In this document: one piece after another, positions 1-8,072 of the stretch
Layout: every line of letters begins with the position of its first letter
Numbering within the stretch: the first letter of the stretch is position 1
DNA from: an uncultured Erysipelotrichaceae bacterium
GTDB lineage: Bacteria > Bacillota_I > Bacilli_A > Erysipelotrichales > Erysipelotrichaceae
Length of the DNA: 11,598 nucleotides
Direction of reading: 5' to 3'
Assembly (NCBI GenBank): GCA_900314345.1
Contig: OMUX01000083.1
Location: forward strand, 1-11,598
Position numbers and translations under genes: made by a program
Notes under the pieces: generated by a model
Told to the model about the DNA's origin: nothing
Database searches by the model: none
What the model saw: the letters and a program-made list of their open reading frames with translations, nothing else

Positions 1-361
1 TCTTTACTGTACCATCATCACGGATGAGTGCCTGGATGTTATCCTTCTGGATCATGCGGGTTTTCTCGATGATGCCGTTGTTCTTGTTGGCAATAATATC
101 ATTAAAGAAACGCTTCCACTCATTATTCGTGAACGTGTAATTGTTCAGCTGTTCCAGCTTAGCCCTGAGATTATCAATGAGATCCTGTTCCTTGTGAATA
201 TTCAGATACTCATAGCCTTCCCGCTGCAGTAAAGCGATCAGTTCACGCTCGAGATCTGCTTCGGACTGATAGCTGTCGGAAGATGACTGGCCCGCTTTGT
301 ATTCCGTGACGACAGTATTCTCATCCGAAGATGCCAGCAGATTATATGTGCTCTGTGCCAT
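1..361 (-). CDS. hsdR: Type I restriction endonuclease subunit R, N-terminal fragment (cut by window edge)
   Basis: Only the first 120 codons are present; the gene runs off the left edge. HsdR is the ATP-dependent translocase and nuclease subunit of a type I restriction-modification complex. The visible part begins MAQSTYNLLASSDENTVV and contains an acidic helix followed by a G-Y-E-Y stretch (about residues 30-55), in the style of the HsdR N-terminal (HSDR_N) nuclease domain. The catalytic residues and helicase motifs lie outside the window. The start ATG is 2 nt after the hsdS stop and has AGGAGG about 7 nt upstream, inside the end of hsdS, so it is the last visible gene of an hsdM-hsdS-hsdR operon. 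The identity rests on the N-terminal look plus position. Whether the full gene is intact cannot be seen. Confidence 0.82.
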   Translation of the reverse strand, partial: MAQSTYNLLASSDENTVVTEYKAGQSSSDSYQSEADLERELIALLQREGYEYLNIHKEQDLIDNLRAKLEQLNNYTFTNNEWKRFFNDIIANKNNGIIEKTRMIQKDNIQALIRDDGTVK

Positions 362-363
362 GG

Positions 364-1578
364 TTATGCCTCCTTGCGTGGAAAGCTCAGGAGCTTGTCA
401 CGGTAGTAGGTGTATTGCTGCTGGCGGAGGGAAAGCTCTTCTGGAATTGCATCATAGATGTATTCACTCATTGATTCGAGCTTTCTGACAATATCGTTTT
501 GCTCCTGCAATGATGGCAACGTGAATGAATATTTCATCACACTTTCTTTATCACCACGCGGCATTTTTCCACTGCTTCTGACGTTTACCGTATCATATGC
601 AAAGAAGGCATCAGATGATAGCACGAAATACAAATAACGCGGATTAACGGAAGATGAATCCAGCACATGAATGCACAGCACATCCCCATTAGTCCCTCCA
701 TTTGTATCCGCAAGCCAGATTTTCTTCAAATATGGGCGAATGTTGCCAATTAAAATATCATTTCGCTCAAAACGAATAACGTTGCCTTTTGCCGGAACAA
801 ATGTCGCTGATACCTTTCCAGCTTTATTTTGGAGTAGATTGTCAACACCAACATAGTTTTCGGTTGTCATTTCTGATGCCGAAACACGTCCTTTTGAATA
901 TTCAGCTACATCTGAAAGGATGACATCGCTGCCATTATTCATCAGTTGGTCTCGCACATGCTCAAACTGTTTTTTTCTCTCTTCCAATTCCTTCTGCAGT
1001 TCATCCTGCAAGGCCGTAAAGCTGTCCAGAATACGAACGATTTCCTGCTGAACAGGAAGAGGCGGGACTGGAATATCTAACTTTTTTAAGTCTGTTTTGT
1101 TAAATTTTCCCTGCCCAACTTTGGATGTTATTTTTTCAAGCTGTTTCTGAAACAGTGGTGTCAAGAAAAAGTAATATAAATAACGCACCATCACTTCAGT
1201 ACTTCTTAGTAAAATAGCATTTGTCGCCAAGGCATTATGCTTATATGGCAACTTCTTCGGATCAATGTAATAAACTTCCCCACAATTTCCAATATTAGGA
1301 AGAACTATGCATTCTCTATCAAGGTTAACCCTCCAAAGATATTTGAATGCCGATTCCGAAATATAAACAGGATGTGATGAAGTGAATCCGTTCTTGATAT
1401 CCATTGTTCTTACAAGAAGGGCATAATCAGGTGTTGCTAAATAAGGGACATTCTTTTTAAGATCAGCAAAAGATCCAGCCGCAACATAATCAGTCACTGT
1501 ATCGCAAACATCGCCTAACTTTTTCCATTCAGCTCCGTCTGGGCAGTATTCATGAATTAATTCATCGATCTTACTCAT
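364..1578 (-). CDS. hsdS: Type I restriction-modification specificity subunit S
   Basis: HsdS reads the bipartite DNA target for the HsdM methyltransferase and HsdR nuclease. The protein is 404 residues with the classic duplicated layout: target recognition domain 1 (about 20-165), a central conserved helix (about 169-213, IPVPPLPVQQEIVRILDSF then a charged coiled-coil stretch ending RKKQFEHVRDQL), target recognition domain 2 (about 214-350), and a second conserved helix (about 352-399, SLQEQNDIVRKLES ... YYRDKLLSF). The helices resemble the EcoR124I (type IC) family. I chose the ATG at 1578 (MSKIDELI): GGAGGG sits 8 nt ahead of it, whereas the frame's first ATG (1611) lies deep inside hsdM. 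With this start, hsdS overlaps the hsdM stop by 8 nt, implying coupled translation. Length and both domains look intact. The recognised DNA sequence cannot be predicted. Confidence 0.93.
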   Translation of the reverse strand: MSKIDELIHEYCPDGAEWKKLGDVCDTVTDYVAAGSFADLKKNVPYLATPDYALLVRTMDIKNGFTSSHPVYISESAFKYLWRVNLDRECIVLPNIGNCGEVYYIDPKKLPYKHNALATNAILLRSTEVMVRYLYYFFLTPLFQKQLEKITSKVGQGKFNKTDLKKLDIPVPPLPVQQEIVRILDSFTALQDELQKELEERKKQFEHVRDQLMNNGSDVILSDVAEYSKGRVSASEMTTENYVGVDNLLQNKAGKVSATFVPAKGNVIRFERNDILIGNIRPYLKKIWLADTNGGTNGDVLCIHVLDSSSVNPRYLYFVLSSDAFFAYDTVNVRSSGKMPRGDKESVMKYSFTLPSLQEQNDIVRKLESMSEYIYDAIPEELSLRQQQYTYYRDKLLSFPRKEA

Positions 1579-3163
1579 CGGCATCGCCCTCCAAATCAGC
1601 AACGATTGCATCTACTTGAGCACGAAGCTCATTCTCTCTTGCCACGATCTGTTCCAATTCTGCATTCACAGCCCTGATATCAATCTTTTCCCGTGTGTCC
1701 TTCTGCTCTACATAGGTATTCACAGACAGGTTGTAGTCATGTTCAGCGATTTTACTATTTTCGACAAGTGCTGACCGATATTGTTCTTCTTTTCTGCCCA
1801 TGTACCAGTGGTAGATATTCTGAATGTTTTCTTCTGTCAGCTTGTTGTCCTTGCCAATCTTAATGAACTGGTCAGAAGCGTCAATAAACTGAATTGCTGT
1901 ATCAGTCTTGGAACGTTTCAGGATCATCAGATCAACGCTGATGCCGACGCCGAAGAACAGGTTTGCAGGCATCTGTATGACGGCCTGCACGAAATTGTTA
2001 TCCACCAGATATCTGCGGATCTTCTGCTCAGCACCGCCTCTGTACATGATGCCAGGGAAACAAACCATTGCAGCCGTTCCTTCATTGCTCAGCCATGACA
2101 GGCAATGCATGACGAAAGCCATGTCCGCCTTGGTCTTCGGCGCAAGAACGCCTGCCGGAGCGAAACGTTCATCATTGATGAGAACAGGATTATCATCGCC
2201 CTCCCAGTGTGTACTGTAAGGCATGTTGGTCACAATCAGGTCAAACGGTTCATCATCCCAGTGCTTCGGATTCAGCAGTGTATCGCCCTGCTGAATATCG
2301 AACTTATCGTATCCGATGTTATGAAGGAACATATTGATACGGCACAGGTTGTATGTTGTTACGTTCAATTCCTGGCCATAGTATCCCAAGCGTACATGTT
2401 CATCACCGAGGATCTTTGCTGACTGCAGAAGCAGTGATCCAGAACCGCATGCCGGGTCATAAACCTTATTGACATCTGTCCTGCCACCAAGGCCAATGAG
2501 TGTAAGCAGTCGGCTTACCTCCTGTGGAGTAAAGTACTCGCCACCGCTCTTACCGGCAGAACTGGCGTACATACCCATAAGGTATTCATAGGCATCACCG
2601 AAGGCATCAATTGTATTGTCTTCATAGCTCCCGAGCTTCATGCCAGCTACGCCATTCATAAGTGCATACAGACGCTTGCAGCGTTCAGGGACAGTTGCAC
2701 CCAGCTTATTGGAATTGACATCAAAGTCATCAAACAAGCCGCTGAAGTCCTTCTCAGAGGTCTGCCCTTTGGCAGAGTCCTCGATGTCACGGAATACTTT
2801 CTGGAGCGTTTCATTCAGATGCTGACGATAACCGTCCGGATCATCCTTCGCACTCTGATAGACATTGCAGAACAGTTCTGACGGCAGAATGAAGAACCCT
2901 TTCTCCTGTACAAGACCGTCCCTGGCTGTTTCAGCCTCTTCGTCAGGCATCTGTGCGTAATCAAAGCCAGTATTGCCTGCGTCATGCTCGCCCTTATTGA
3001 TGTAATCTGTCAGGTTCTCGGAAATATATCTGTAGAACAATGTTCCCAGTACATAAGCCTTGAAATCCCAGCCATCGACAGCTCCACGCAGACTATCCGC
3101 AATACCCCAGATAGCTTTATGAAGTTCTGCACGTTCCTGTTCCTTCTTATTATCAATACTCAT
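1571..3163 (-). CDS. hsdM: Type I restriction-modification DNA methyltransferase subunit M
   Basis: HsdM is the S-adenosylmethionine-dependent adenine-N6 methyltransferase of the type I complex; two copies assemble with one HsdS. The 530-residue protein is normal length. It has the HsdM N-terminal helical domain (about 10-170), the SAM-binding motif I DPACGSGSLL at 236-245 (preceded by GGEYFTPQEV at 207-216), and catalytic motif IV at 313-317. Motif IV reads NMPYS rather than the textbook NPPY/F; NMPF/Y variants are known among type I HsdM proteins, so I do not read this as inactivation. The C-terminal helices (about 480-528) probably contact HsdS. The ATG at 3163 has GAGG 9 nt upstream, and a promoter lies just ahead. 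It is first in hsdM-hsdS-hsdR, downstream of the tns operon in the same direction. Confidence 0.96.
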   Translation of the reverse strand: MSIDNKKEQERAELHKAIWGIADSLRGAVDGWDFKAYVLGTLFYRYISENLTDYINKGEHDAGNTGFDYAQMPDEEAETARDGLVQEKGFFILPSELFCNVYQSAKDDPDGYRQHLNETLQKVFRDIEDSAKGQTSEKDFSGLFDDFDVNSNKLGATVPERCKRLYALMNGVAGMKLGSYEDNTIDAFGDAYEYLMGMYASSAGKSGGEYFTPQEVSRLLTLIGLGGRTDVNKVYDPACGSGSLLLQSAKILGDEHVRLGYYGQELNVTTYNLCRINMFLHNIGYDKFDIQQGDTLLNPKHWDDEPFDLIVTNMPYSTHWEGDDNPVLINDERFAPAGVLAPKTKADMAFVMHCLSWLSNEGTAAMVCFPGIMYRGGAEQKIRRYLVDNNFVQAVIQMPANLFFGVGISVDLMILKRSKTDTAIQFIDASDQFIKIGKDNKLTEENIQNIYHWYMGRKEEQYRSALVENSKIAEHDYNLSVNTYVEQKDTREKIDIRAVNAELEQIVARENELRAQVDAIVADLEGDADE

Positions 3164-3184
3164 TGCCTTCTACCTCGCATTATT

Positions 3185-3193
3185 ATTATAGCA
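3185..3193 (-). promoter_or_regulatory. Extended -10 promoter element for hsdM
   Basis: On the minus strand this reads TGCTATAAT, a perfect extended -10 box, 22 bp before the hsdM start codon. The -35 position (about 3208-3213) holds only a weak match (TAGATG), tolerable with an extended -10. The expected transcript start near 3178 gives a leader of about 15 nt that still includes the GAGG ribosome binding site. This would give the restriction genes their own transcription, separate from the transposition operon. Confidence 0.55.
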
Positions 3194-3229
3194 GTATTGC
3201 AAATAAACATCTACACAATTCAACATTAG

Positions 3230-3243
3230 TTAAGCTAGCTTAA
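3230..3243. promoter_or_regulatory. 14 bp perfect palindrome upstream of hsdM, possible operator
   Basis: TTAAGCTAGCTTAA is its own reverse complement. It lies about 40 bp upstream of the hsdM -10 box, where activators or repressors often bind. No regulator gene is visible nearby, so the role is inference; a chance palindrome in AT-rich DNA is possible. Confidence 0.25.
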
Positions 3244-3308
3244 AATATTGAAAAGCCAACGCATACAGCTTGAATATGTAACGCGTTTCGCATGCTCCAC
3301 CTTCCCCT

Positions 3309-3473
3309 TTACATATAGAATAGCCAATGGTTCCCAGTTTGTTCCTGCATAAAGTCCAAAATACTTCCTGCCATTGCTACTTCAAAGTCAAAACCTGAGC
3401 TTGTGAAAAATGGCAGATTCTTAATATGAGGACATTTGTCCTTTTTTGTCCCTTGGCCGTATCTGGCAAGCAT
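3309..3473 (-). CDS. Possible 54-residue ORF, unrecognised, perhaps a remnant
   Basis: An open frame runs from ATG at 3473 to TAA at 3309 and begins MLARYGQGTKKDKCPHIK. The composition is protein-like (a lysine-rich start, then a mixed hydrophobic stretch ending HWLFYM) and it has no run of rare codons. Against it: no Shine-Dalgarno sequence precedes the ATG, it starts only 8 nt after the T-run of the tns terminator, and I recognise no family. It could be the tail of a decayed gene or chance. Confidence 0.2.
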   Translation of the reverse strand: MLARYGQGTKKDKCPHIKNLPFFTSSGFDFEVAMAGSILDFMQEQTGNHWLFYM

Positions 3474-3480
3474 GCATACT

Positions 3481-3522
3481 TAAAAAGTGCCAAGCTGCAG
3501 ACAAGGCTTGCAACATGGCACC
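3481..3522 (-). terminator. Probable Rho-independent terminator of the tns operon
   Basis: On the minus strand the RNA can form a stem from GTGC+CAAGC (3521-3506, with an unpaired stretch between the two parts) and GCTTG+GCAC (3495-3487), with a loop of about 10 nt, followed at once by TTTTTA (3486-3481). It lies about 150 nt after the tnsC stop with no other convincing minus-strand gene end in between. The interrupted stem makes this a moderate rather than strong terminator. Confidence 0.5.
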
Positions 3523-3531
3523 ACACGATCA

Positions 3532-3615
3532 CTACATATCGCAAAGGTTCTTAACACATCTCAAACCATTGCAACCGTAACAGCTACAGATGCTATTCAC
3601 ATCACATGCATCCAT
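3532..3615 (-). CDS. Possible 27-residue cysteine-rich peptide at the end of the tns operon
   Basis: From ATG at 3615 to TAG at 3532 there are 27 codons, six of them cysteine (positions 4, 10, 12, 15, 20, 25; core CSCYGC at 10-15). It fits between the tnsC stop (57 nt upstream) and the tns terminator (which starts 10 nt after its stop), so it would lie on the same transcript. An in-frame TGA sits two codons before the ATG, fixing the start. The ribosome binding site is poor (GAGA right at the ATG). It could be a metal-binding micropeptide or a chance frame in TGT/TGC-rich noncoding DNA. I recognise no family. Confidence 0.22.
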   Translation of the reverse strand: MDACDVNSICSCYGCNGLRCVKNLCDM

Positions 3616-3672
3616 GTCTCACAGAATTTCTACACTTTTGCAATACGCGGTACTTTGAAAAGATCAGAACTG

Positions 3673-5280
3673 TTATTTGCCTTCGATAAAATTCTTCATT
3701 GCAATATGCCTGGCATCCATTTCTTTCGGAGCCTTCTTGGCAGGTGGTCTCTTGTCAGTATTGCCATTCTGGAGCTTCTTCATAACTGCTTTCGTCAGCC
3801 CGCTGGCGTCAAGTTCCTGATATTTCTTTGCTTTCAGCGCACTTTCTGCAATTTTTCGGACAGTGGATTCGTTGTAATCGTCGGTAACAGCGGTAATATT
3901 CCGAACAACGGCATCCACCTTCCTCGCCTGATCCATGTCTTCTTGCATGCCGTTGATCAGATCGTTTGTAAACTGCTTCTGACGGGCATCATCAATTACC
4001 TTCCGCATTTCTGCATTAGCCGCGATTGCAAGTTCGGCGCGTTTCGACTCATTCAGGGGATTATCGATATCAGCAAGAAGCTCAATCAATCCAGGGTAAT
4101 GCTTTTTAGCTGTCGCAGCAATGAACTCAGAATCAACGCTCTTTCCCTTGCCATAAAGCAGATGGTCAATTCCCATGTACATATAGATTCCAATGAGCAT
4201 GTCAACGATTCCATCTGTATATTTGTATAGTGTATCCACCATGCCTTCGGTCAGCTTTATCGGTTCTTTTGTCCACTGATAACGGAATAGATTTGCTGCC
4301 AGTGCCGTGAAATAGCGCCTATCTTCGCAATATGCATTACCACGGATGATAGATCCAATTCTTCTGGCCGTTCTTGTCTTGGTAAACATGTGCTGATATG
4401 CATCTTCTGTTCCCACGACCGCTATCGCCACTTTCGTGTTATTTGCCATGGTCATAAGGCCTTCAAAGGAATTCTCACGGGTACTTTCAAAATCAATCAG
4501 CTGAATCTCGTCAAAGACAATAATGCCGATAGCAAATTGCTCAATGAAACGGCATACGAGAGCCTGCTTTCCGGCAAGCCCTGAGGCTTTCCTGATCTCA
4601 TGCTCATATACCGGTGTCAGATTACCTAAAGCACGGTCAATAGCCTTGCCAATAGCCTCATAGAGGGCTTTGAAATTGCTGTTCGGCACGGCATTCACAA
4701 CTAGATAGACGATCTGTATAAAATGTGTTCCGTCAGGAAGATTGTGTCTTATGACCTGAGGGTAGTTAGAGAAAAGAATCTTTAAAGATGAGCTCTTCCC
4801 GCATCCGGAGTACCCAAGTAGTGCAAATCCGGCATTTGTAGCATCATTACTGTTCCCTACCACAATCTGATGCCCGGTCCTGCTCACATCATTGTTAGTG
4901 TAGGTAAGATCAACATCAGCATTGCGAAGTGTATGCCTGTTTCTGTACGAAGTAATCAAGACCGCATTGCATTCAGCTTCAAGTTCTTCATGGAATGGAA
5001 GTGGAAAGCGAACCTGTCTGAGCAGTGCGATCTGTGAAAGGATCTGCGCGTCCGACATGTTTGCATCCGATGGATTTGCAAATGGAACAGTCTTCGTGTA
5101 AGCACGTCTTACAGCCAGTCCTGATCTTGGTGCCGGCAGAGCTTCAATGTAAGGATTTCCTGCATCGTAAGCATTCGCTGCATGTTTATAGCGGGCATCT
5201 ACTGGTACTCCCTCCTGAAATGTGTTGGAATCATACTGTTCTTCATCATCACAGATATAGGAATATTCAAATTCTGCCAT
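3673..5280 (-). CDS. tnsC: Transposition AAA+ ATPase TnsC
   Basis: TnsC is the ATP-dependent regulator that forms filaments on target DNA, links the target selector (TniQ/TnsD) to the transposase and enforces target immunity. The 535-residue protein has an N-terminal extension (1-150), Walker A GYSGCGKSS at 156-164, Walker B IGIIVFDEIQ at 251-260 (D257, E258), a sensor-1-like VVGTEDAY at 288-294 and the conserved RTARRIGS at 303-310, typical of TnsC arginine fingers. The C-terminal 130 residues are charged and helical, ending in a lysine-rich tail (500-535); in Tn7 the TnsC ends contact TnsA/TnsB and TnsD. The length is close to that of Tn7 TnsC. The start ATG overlaps the tnsB stop (TAATG) and is served by GAGAGG. 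It is the last clear gene of the operon. Confidence 0.95.
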   Translation of the reverse strand: MAEFEYSYICDDEEQYDSNTFQEGVPVDARYKHAANAYDAGNPYIEALPAPRSGLAVRRAYTKTVPFANPSDANMSDAQILSQIALLRQVRFPLPFHEELEAECNAVLITSYRNRHTLRNADVDLTYTNNDVSRTGHQIVVGNSNDATNAGFALLGYSGCGKSSSLKILFSNYPQVIRHNLPDGTHFIQIVYLVVNAVPNSNFKALYEAIGKAIDRALGNLTPVYEHEIRKASGLAGKQALVCRFIEQFAIGIIVFDEIQLIDFESTRENSFEGLMTMANNTKVAIAVVGTEDAYQHMFTKTRTARRIGSIIRGNAYCEDRRYFTALAANLFRYQWTKEPIKLTEGMVDTLYKYTDGIVDMLIGIYMYMGIDHLLYGKGKSVDSEFIAATAKKHYPGLIELLADIDNPLNESKRAELAIAANAEMRKVIDDARQKQFTNDLINGMQEDMDQARKVDAVVRNITAVTDDYNESTVRKIAESALKAKKYQELDASGLTKAVMKKLQNGNTDKRPPAKKAPKEMDARHIAMKNFIEGK

Positions 5281-7418
5281 TACTTATTCCTCTCTTTATA
5301 ATCATCAAGAGCATCGTCAAAACTGATTTCCGGTACGATACTGTCAGGATTTTCCGATTTCTGACTGCTTTCATCCTTAGATGCGCTGATAGCTTCTTTT
5401 GATGAATCACTTAATCTCTTCTGAATAGAATTACCGGAATTGACCGCCTGCTTCTCTTCTTCACGGCTCTCACGCATGTTATTTGGATCAGAGTACCGGG
5501 GTGCGGACACACTGCTGACAATAGTGTCATTTACCGTTCTTTCCGTTACAGAAACTTCAAGGTTGTGCCTTCTGCCTTCAGCATCCATGGCTTTTTTCCT
5601 GGCTCTGTATTCCATGTAATCCTTATATGTCATGCCTTCAAAACCCTGATTGCCGAATTTTGCCGGGTTTAATGGAGCTGTTTCAAGCTTTCCATCACTG
5701 ATGTAATACAGCTGACCGATATCACGCGGGTCGTACCTTGCCTCGAAGCCTTCATACTTGGACTGCAGCTGGTACATCCTGTGGGTAAGCTTCTTGTCTG
5801 TATAATTCATGTAATACAGGTCTTTCCACTTGATGCCTTCCCTGTTTATCCTGGCATTGGCTGGCGTCAGAAGCGCCCAGAAGAATGTGTTTTTGTCTGC
5901 AATCGGCCGAGGCATTCCATAGATCCTGCATCCATACTTCCAGAGCTCTGCAGGGATCGGACGGACTCCGTCATCTCTCATCCGCTTGTTCATCTTGTAG
6001 TATTGCAGATACTTCTGATTATGGTTCAGAACGTAGTTGACGCACATCTGTGTGTATTCACGGATAGTCAGTTTTGCTTCTTTATGATGCTGACTGTCAT
6101 GCCGTTTCTCAATCAGGCCATTGTTTTCGACGAATGAGTTCTGGTTGAACTGTATCTGGTGGAATTCCTGCTCGACGATGCCTTTGAGAGATCCCGTTGC
6201 TGCAGGCTCCAGGAGCCTTTCAATGCCAATCTGGTTCAGAATAGCTTCGACTTTGTCACTGCGGAAGTCTGCTCCGCGGTCAACACGGATACGACGGGGA
6301 ATGATATTAGACGGCCAGAGATTAGGGGAGAATGATGTAATGCCGAATTTTGCGGCATATTTCGCTTTATCGTCAGAAAGATTGAGGAACAGATTAGTGA
6401 ATGCAAGCGTACTGTTGTTTTCGAAGCTTACACTCATGGCAAGAATGACACGAGTCCACACATCAATCATCAGATAAAGAATTCCGCGGCCAATGGTATG
6501 CTCTCTGTCAGCTTCCGATACAAGGGATATGTCTGCTTCAAGAGCATCAATCTCTGCCATGTCTCCCGGTCCATGAACTCCTTTCATTGTGTCACTGAGC
6601 AGCAAACGTTTATTATTACGGACTTCCTCTTTGGAGGTACGAATGGCATCCCTTTGCTCCGGGGTCATATTTGTCTTGGCATAGTAATAGAACTGCCACA
6701 TTGTTGGAAGTTCTGACTCGTCTTTCATAGTGTTTGTAACAACACCATTATCATATGTGGTGACTGTATAGTGCTTTCTAAGCATATCTTCATAGCAGCC
6801 TTTATAGGTTTTTGCCCTTCCGCTGTCATAGTCTTTTAGTGCTTCAGCAAAATACTTCTCTACCTGGCTGTCTATAATGACATTGCTCTTTTGCCCATAT
6901 TCCTTTGGACGGCCAGTTCTTTTGGAATATGAAACATGATTGTCAGAGCGAAAACTCTTCAGCGTTCGCTTGTCTAAAAGTGATGATTCCTTGCAGCCAC
7001 TCTGCAGGTAAATCACAACCTGTTTCCAGAAAGCAGACTTCTTGAGGCCGTATTTTTCCAAGAGTGCGGCCATTTCAGGCTTAGTGCCTCTACCTGATAA
7101 GCCAATATATGTTGGCCCATATATCTGATCTACTTCATGCATAAGTTTTTTATACATGGAATAGCGCTTGGCAATAGCCGGATCCAACTTTGCCTCATCA
7201 ACGATAATAGAATCTTCATCGGCTCTGATGTGCCATGATTTATCATGCAGAAAGGAAATAATATCATCTGTAGAAAATGTTCTGGCAATGAATTTAGTGG
7301 TGTTCATCTCAAAGAGCACAGCATATTCTCTGTTGACGTAAAGAACACGAAACTCTCTGCCATCAGCAGTGCATACAATATCATTCACTTTTACTGTAAT
7401 ATCAGCTATTTCTGCCAT
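5280..7418 (-). CDS. tnsB: Transposase TnsB (DDE integrase family)
   Basis: TnsB binds the transposon ends and makes the 3'-end breaks and joins. The 712-residue protein has N-terminal DNA-binding regions (about 75-280, including the helix-turn-helix-like stretch KPEMAALLEKYGLKKSAFWK at 113-132 and a basic patch SKRTGRPK at 165-172), then an RNase H-like rve core with catalytic D291 (in AEIDALEAD), D380 (RVDRGADF) and E416 (GIVEQEF). D380 to E416 gives the exact D(35)E spacing. A Mu-transposase-type C-terminal barrel follows (about 480-580). The last ~80 residues (630-712) are polar and probably disordered; in relatives this tail hooks TnsC. It overlaps tnsA by 13 nt and starts at an ATG with GGAGG 6 nt upstream. 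All catalytic residues are present, so it is likely active. Confidence 0.96.
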   Translation of the reverse strand: MAEIADITVKVNDIVCTADGREFRVLYVNREYAVLFEMNTTKFIARTFSTDDIISFLHDKSWHIRADEDSIIVDEAKLDPAIAKRYSMYKKLMHEVDQIYGPTYIGLSGRGTKPEMAALLEKYGLKKSAFWKQVVIYLQSGCKESSLLDKRTLKSFRSDNHVSYSKRTGRPKEYGQKSNVIIDSQVEKYFAEALKDYDSGRAKTYKGCYEDMLRKHYTVTTYDNGVVTNTMKDESELPTMWQFYYYAKTNMTPEQRDAIRTSKEEVRNNKRLLLSDTMKGVHGPGDMAEIDALEADISLVSEADREHTIGRGILYLMIDVWTRVILAMSVSFENNSTLAFTNLFLNLSDDKAKYAAKFGITSFSPNLWPSNIIPRRIRVDRGADFRSDKVEAILNQIGIERLLEPAATGSLKGIVEQEFHQIQFNQNSFVENNGLIEKRHDSQHHKEAKLTIREYTQMCVNYVLNHNQKYLQYYKMNKRMRDDGVRPIPAELWKYGCRIYGMPRPIADKNTFFWALLTPANARINREGIKWKDLYYMNYTDKKLTHRMYQLQSKYEGFEARYDPRDIGQLYYISDGKLETAPLNPAKFGNQGFEGMTYKDYMEYRARKKAMDAEGRRHNLEVSVTERTVNDTIVSSVSAPRYSDPNNMRESREEEKQAVNSGNSIQKRLSDSSKEAISASKDESSQKSENPDSIVPEISFDDALDDYKERNK

Positions 7419-8071
7419 ATTTTGCCTCCATAAAGCTGTACAAGCTTTTCAAAATCCAATGGCGCAGACTCCATATCAACGCTGATCTGTTTAGTGGCAA
7501 TACAATGTTTCACAGCACCGATCTGGTCATGAACGCGTTTCACATCGTAATATTCAATGCAAAGCCTGATATTATCAGCAAAAACGCGATTCATGTCTTC
7601 CTTATATACGAGTTTCCATGGGACACCTTTCAACTGCCAATACATTTTCTCGATCCAGAGTTTTTCAACACTGCGCGGATTGCCGTCCAAGTCTGCGCGG
7701 CCAGCTTTGACCGAATATGCTTCCAGTTTATTTCCATGACTCGTGACAAGCAGATCCGTTGTCATACAGTCAAGGCCTTTTGCAACGCGCATAATACCGG
7801 CTTTATCTGCGATTTGATTGGTAGTATCCAGATCGATCGGGAACTGCTCCCGGATGTCTTCTACGCTGTCATCCCATCGCAGAATGTAATAAAGCCACGC
7901 TTCTCCTTCTGAAAGGAGTTCAACCGTGCGTCCATGCTTCCAGTCGACAATGTTATGTGTAACGCCCATGCTGTTGATCTCCCTGGCTTTGATCCATGGC
8001 CGATAATCAGCTCCGGTTCCGGTTCCACGTCCTTGTTTCACCTTTGAATTAAATGATATCGGGCTTTTCAT
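7406..8071 (-). CDS. tnsA: Transposon endonuclease TnsA
   Basis: TnsA is the restriction-enzyme-like partner of TnsB that cuts the 5' ends of the element; with it the element moves by cut-and-paste rather than by replicative cointegrate formation. In this 221-residue protein I read the catalytic triad as E57 (LSEGEAW), D106 (TTDLLV) and K122 (YSVKAG), matching E63, D114 and K132 of Tn7 TnsA. The family signature SVEDIREQFPI lies at 69-79. The C-terminal half (about 130-215) would be the winged-helix domain (Tn7 TnsA C-terminal type) that contacts TnsB/TnsC. It starts 1 nt after the tniQ stop. The nearest GGAGG is about 16 nt upstream, too far for normal use, so it probably depends on coupling to tniQ translation. 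Length is slightly short of Tn7 TnsA (273) but all key residues are present. Confidence 0.94.
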   Translation of the reverse strand: MKSPISFNSKVKQGRGTGTGADYRPWIKAREINSMGVTHNIVDWKHGRTVELLSEGEAWLYYILRWDDSVEDIREQFPIDLDTTNQIADKAGIMRVAKGLDCMTTDLLVTSHGNKLEAYSVKAGRADLDGNPRSVEKLWIEKMYWQLKGVPWKLVYKEDMNRVFADNIRLCIEYYDVKRVHDQIGAVKHCIATKQISVDMESAPLDFEKLVQLYGGKIWQK

Positions 8072-8072
8072 A

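Larger units (their letters stand above)
3164..3672. other. Intergenic spacer between tnsC and hsdM
   Basis: This 509 bp stretch separates the transposition operon from the restriction operon. It holds, from right to left: a 27-residue cysteine-rich ORF, a minus-strand terminator, a 54-residue ORF of unknown standing, the 14 bp palindrome and the hsdM promoter. I see no tRNA, no CRISPR repeats and no copy in either orientation of the 19 bp motif found next to nrdD, so it does not look like a transposon end. Confidence 0.6.

Noticed and set aside
1579..1611. Longer hsdS start at 1611 (MQSLLIWRAM).
   Set aside because: It would add 11 residues overlapping hsdM with no ribosome site; the ATG at 1578 has GGAGGG at good spacing and the usual HsdS-type beginning.
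1571..3163. HsdM motif IV reads NMPYS instead of NPPY/F, a possible inactivating change.
   Set aside because: Variants with Met at this position occur in type I HsdM proteins and the rest of the protein is intact.
3240..3293. A 17-codon minus-strand ORF upstream of hsdM with AAGG 6 nt before its ATG, a possible leader peptide.
   Set aside because: It lies upstream of the predicted hsdM promoter, so it would not be on the hsd transcript; no attenuator-like structure follows.
3429..3447. AGGAC/GTCCT hairpin followed by TTTTT on the plus strand, resembling a terminator.
   Set aside because: The stem is only 5 bp and no plus-strand gene exists upstream; it also lies inside the 54-codon minus-strand frame.
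3487..4230. A 247-codon open frame on the plus strand.
   Set aside because: It overlaps the tnsC 3' end in antisense, where the minus-strand frame has clear domain continuity, and has no protein family features.
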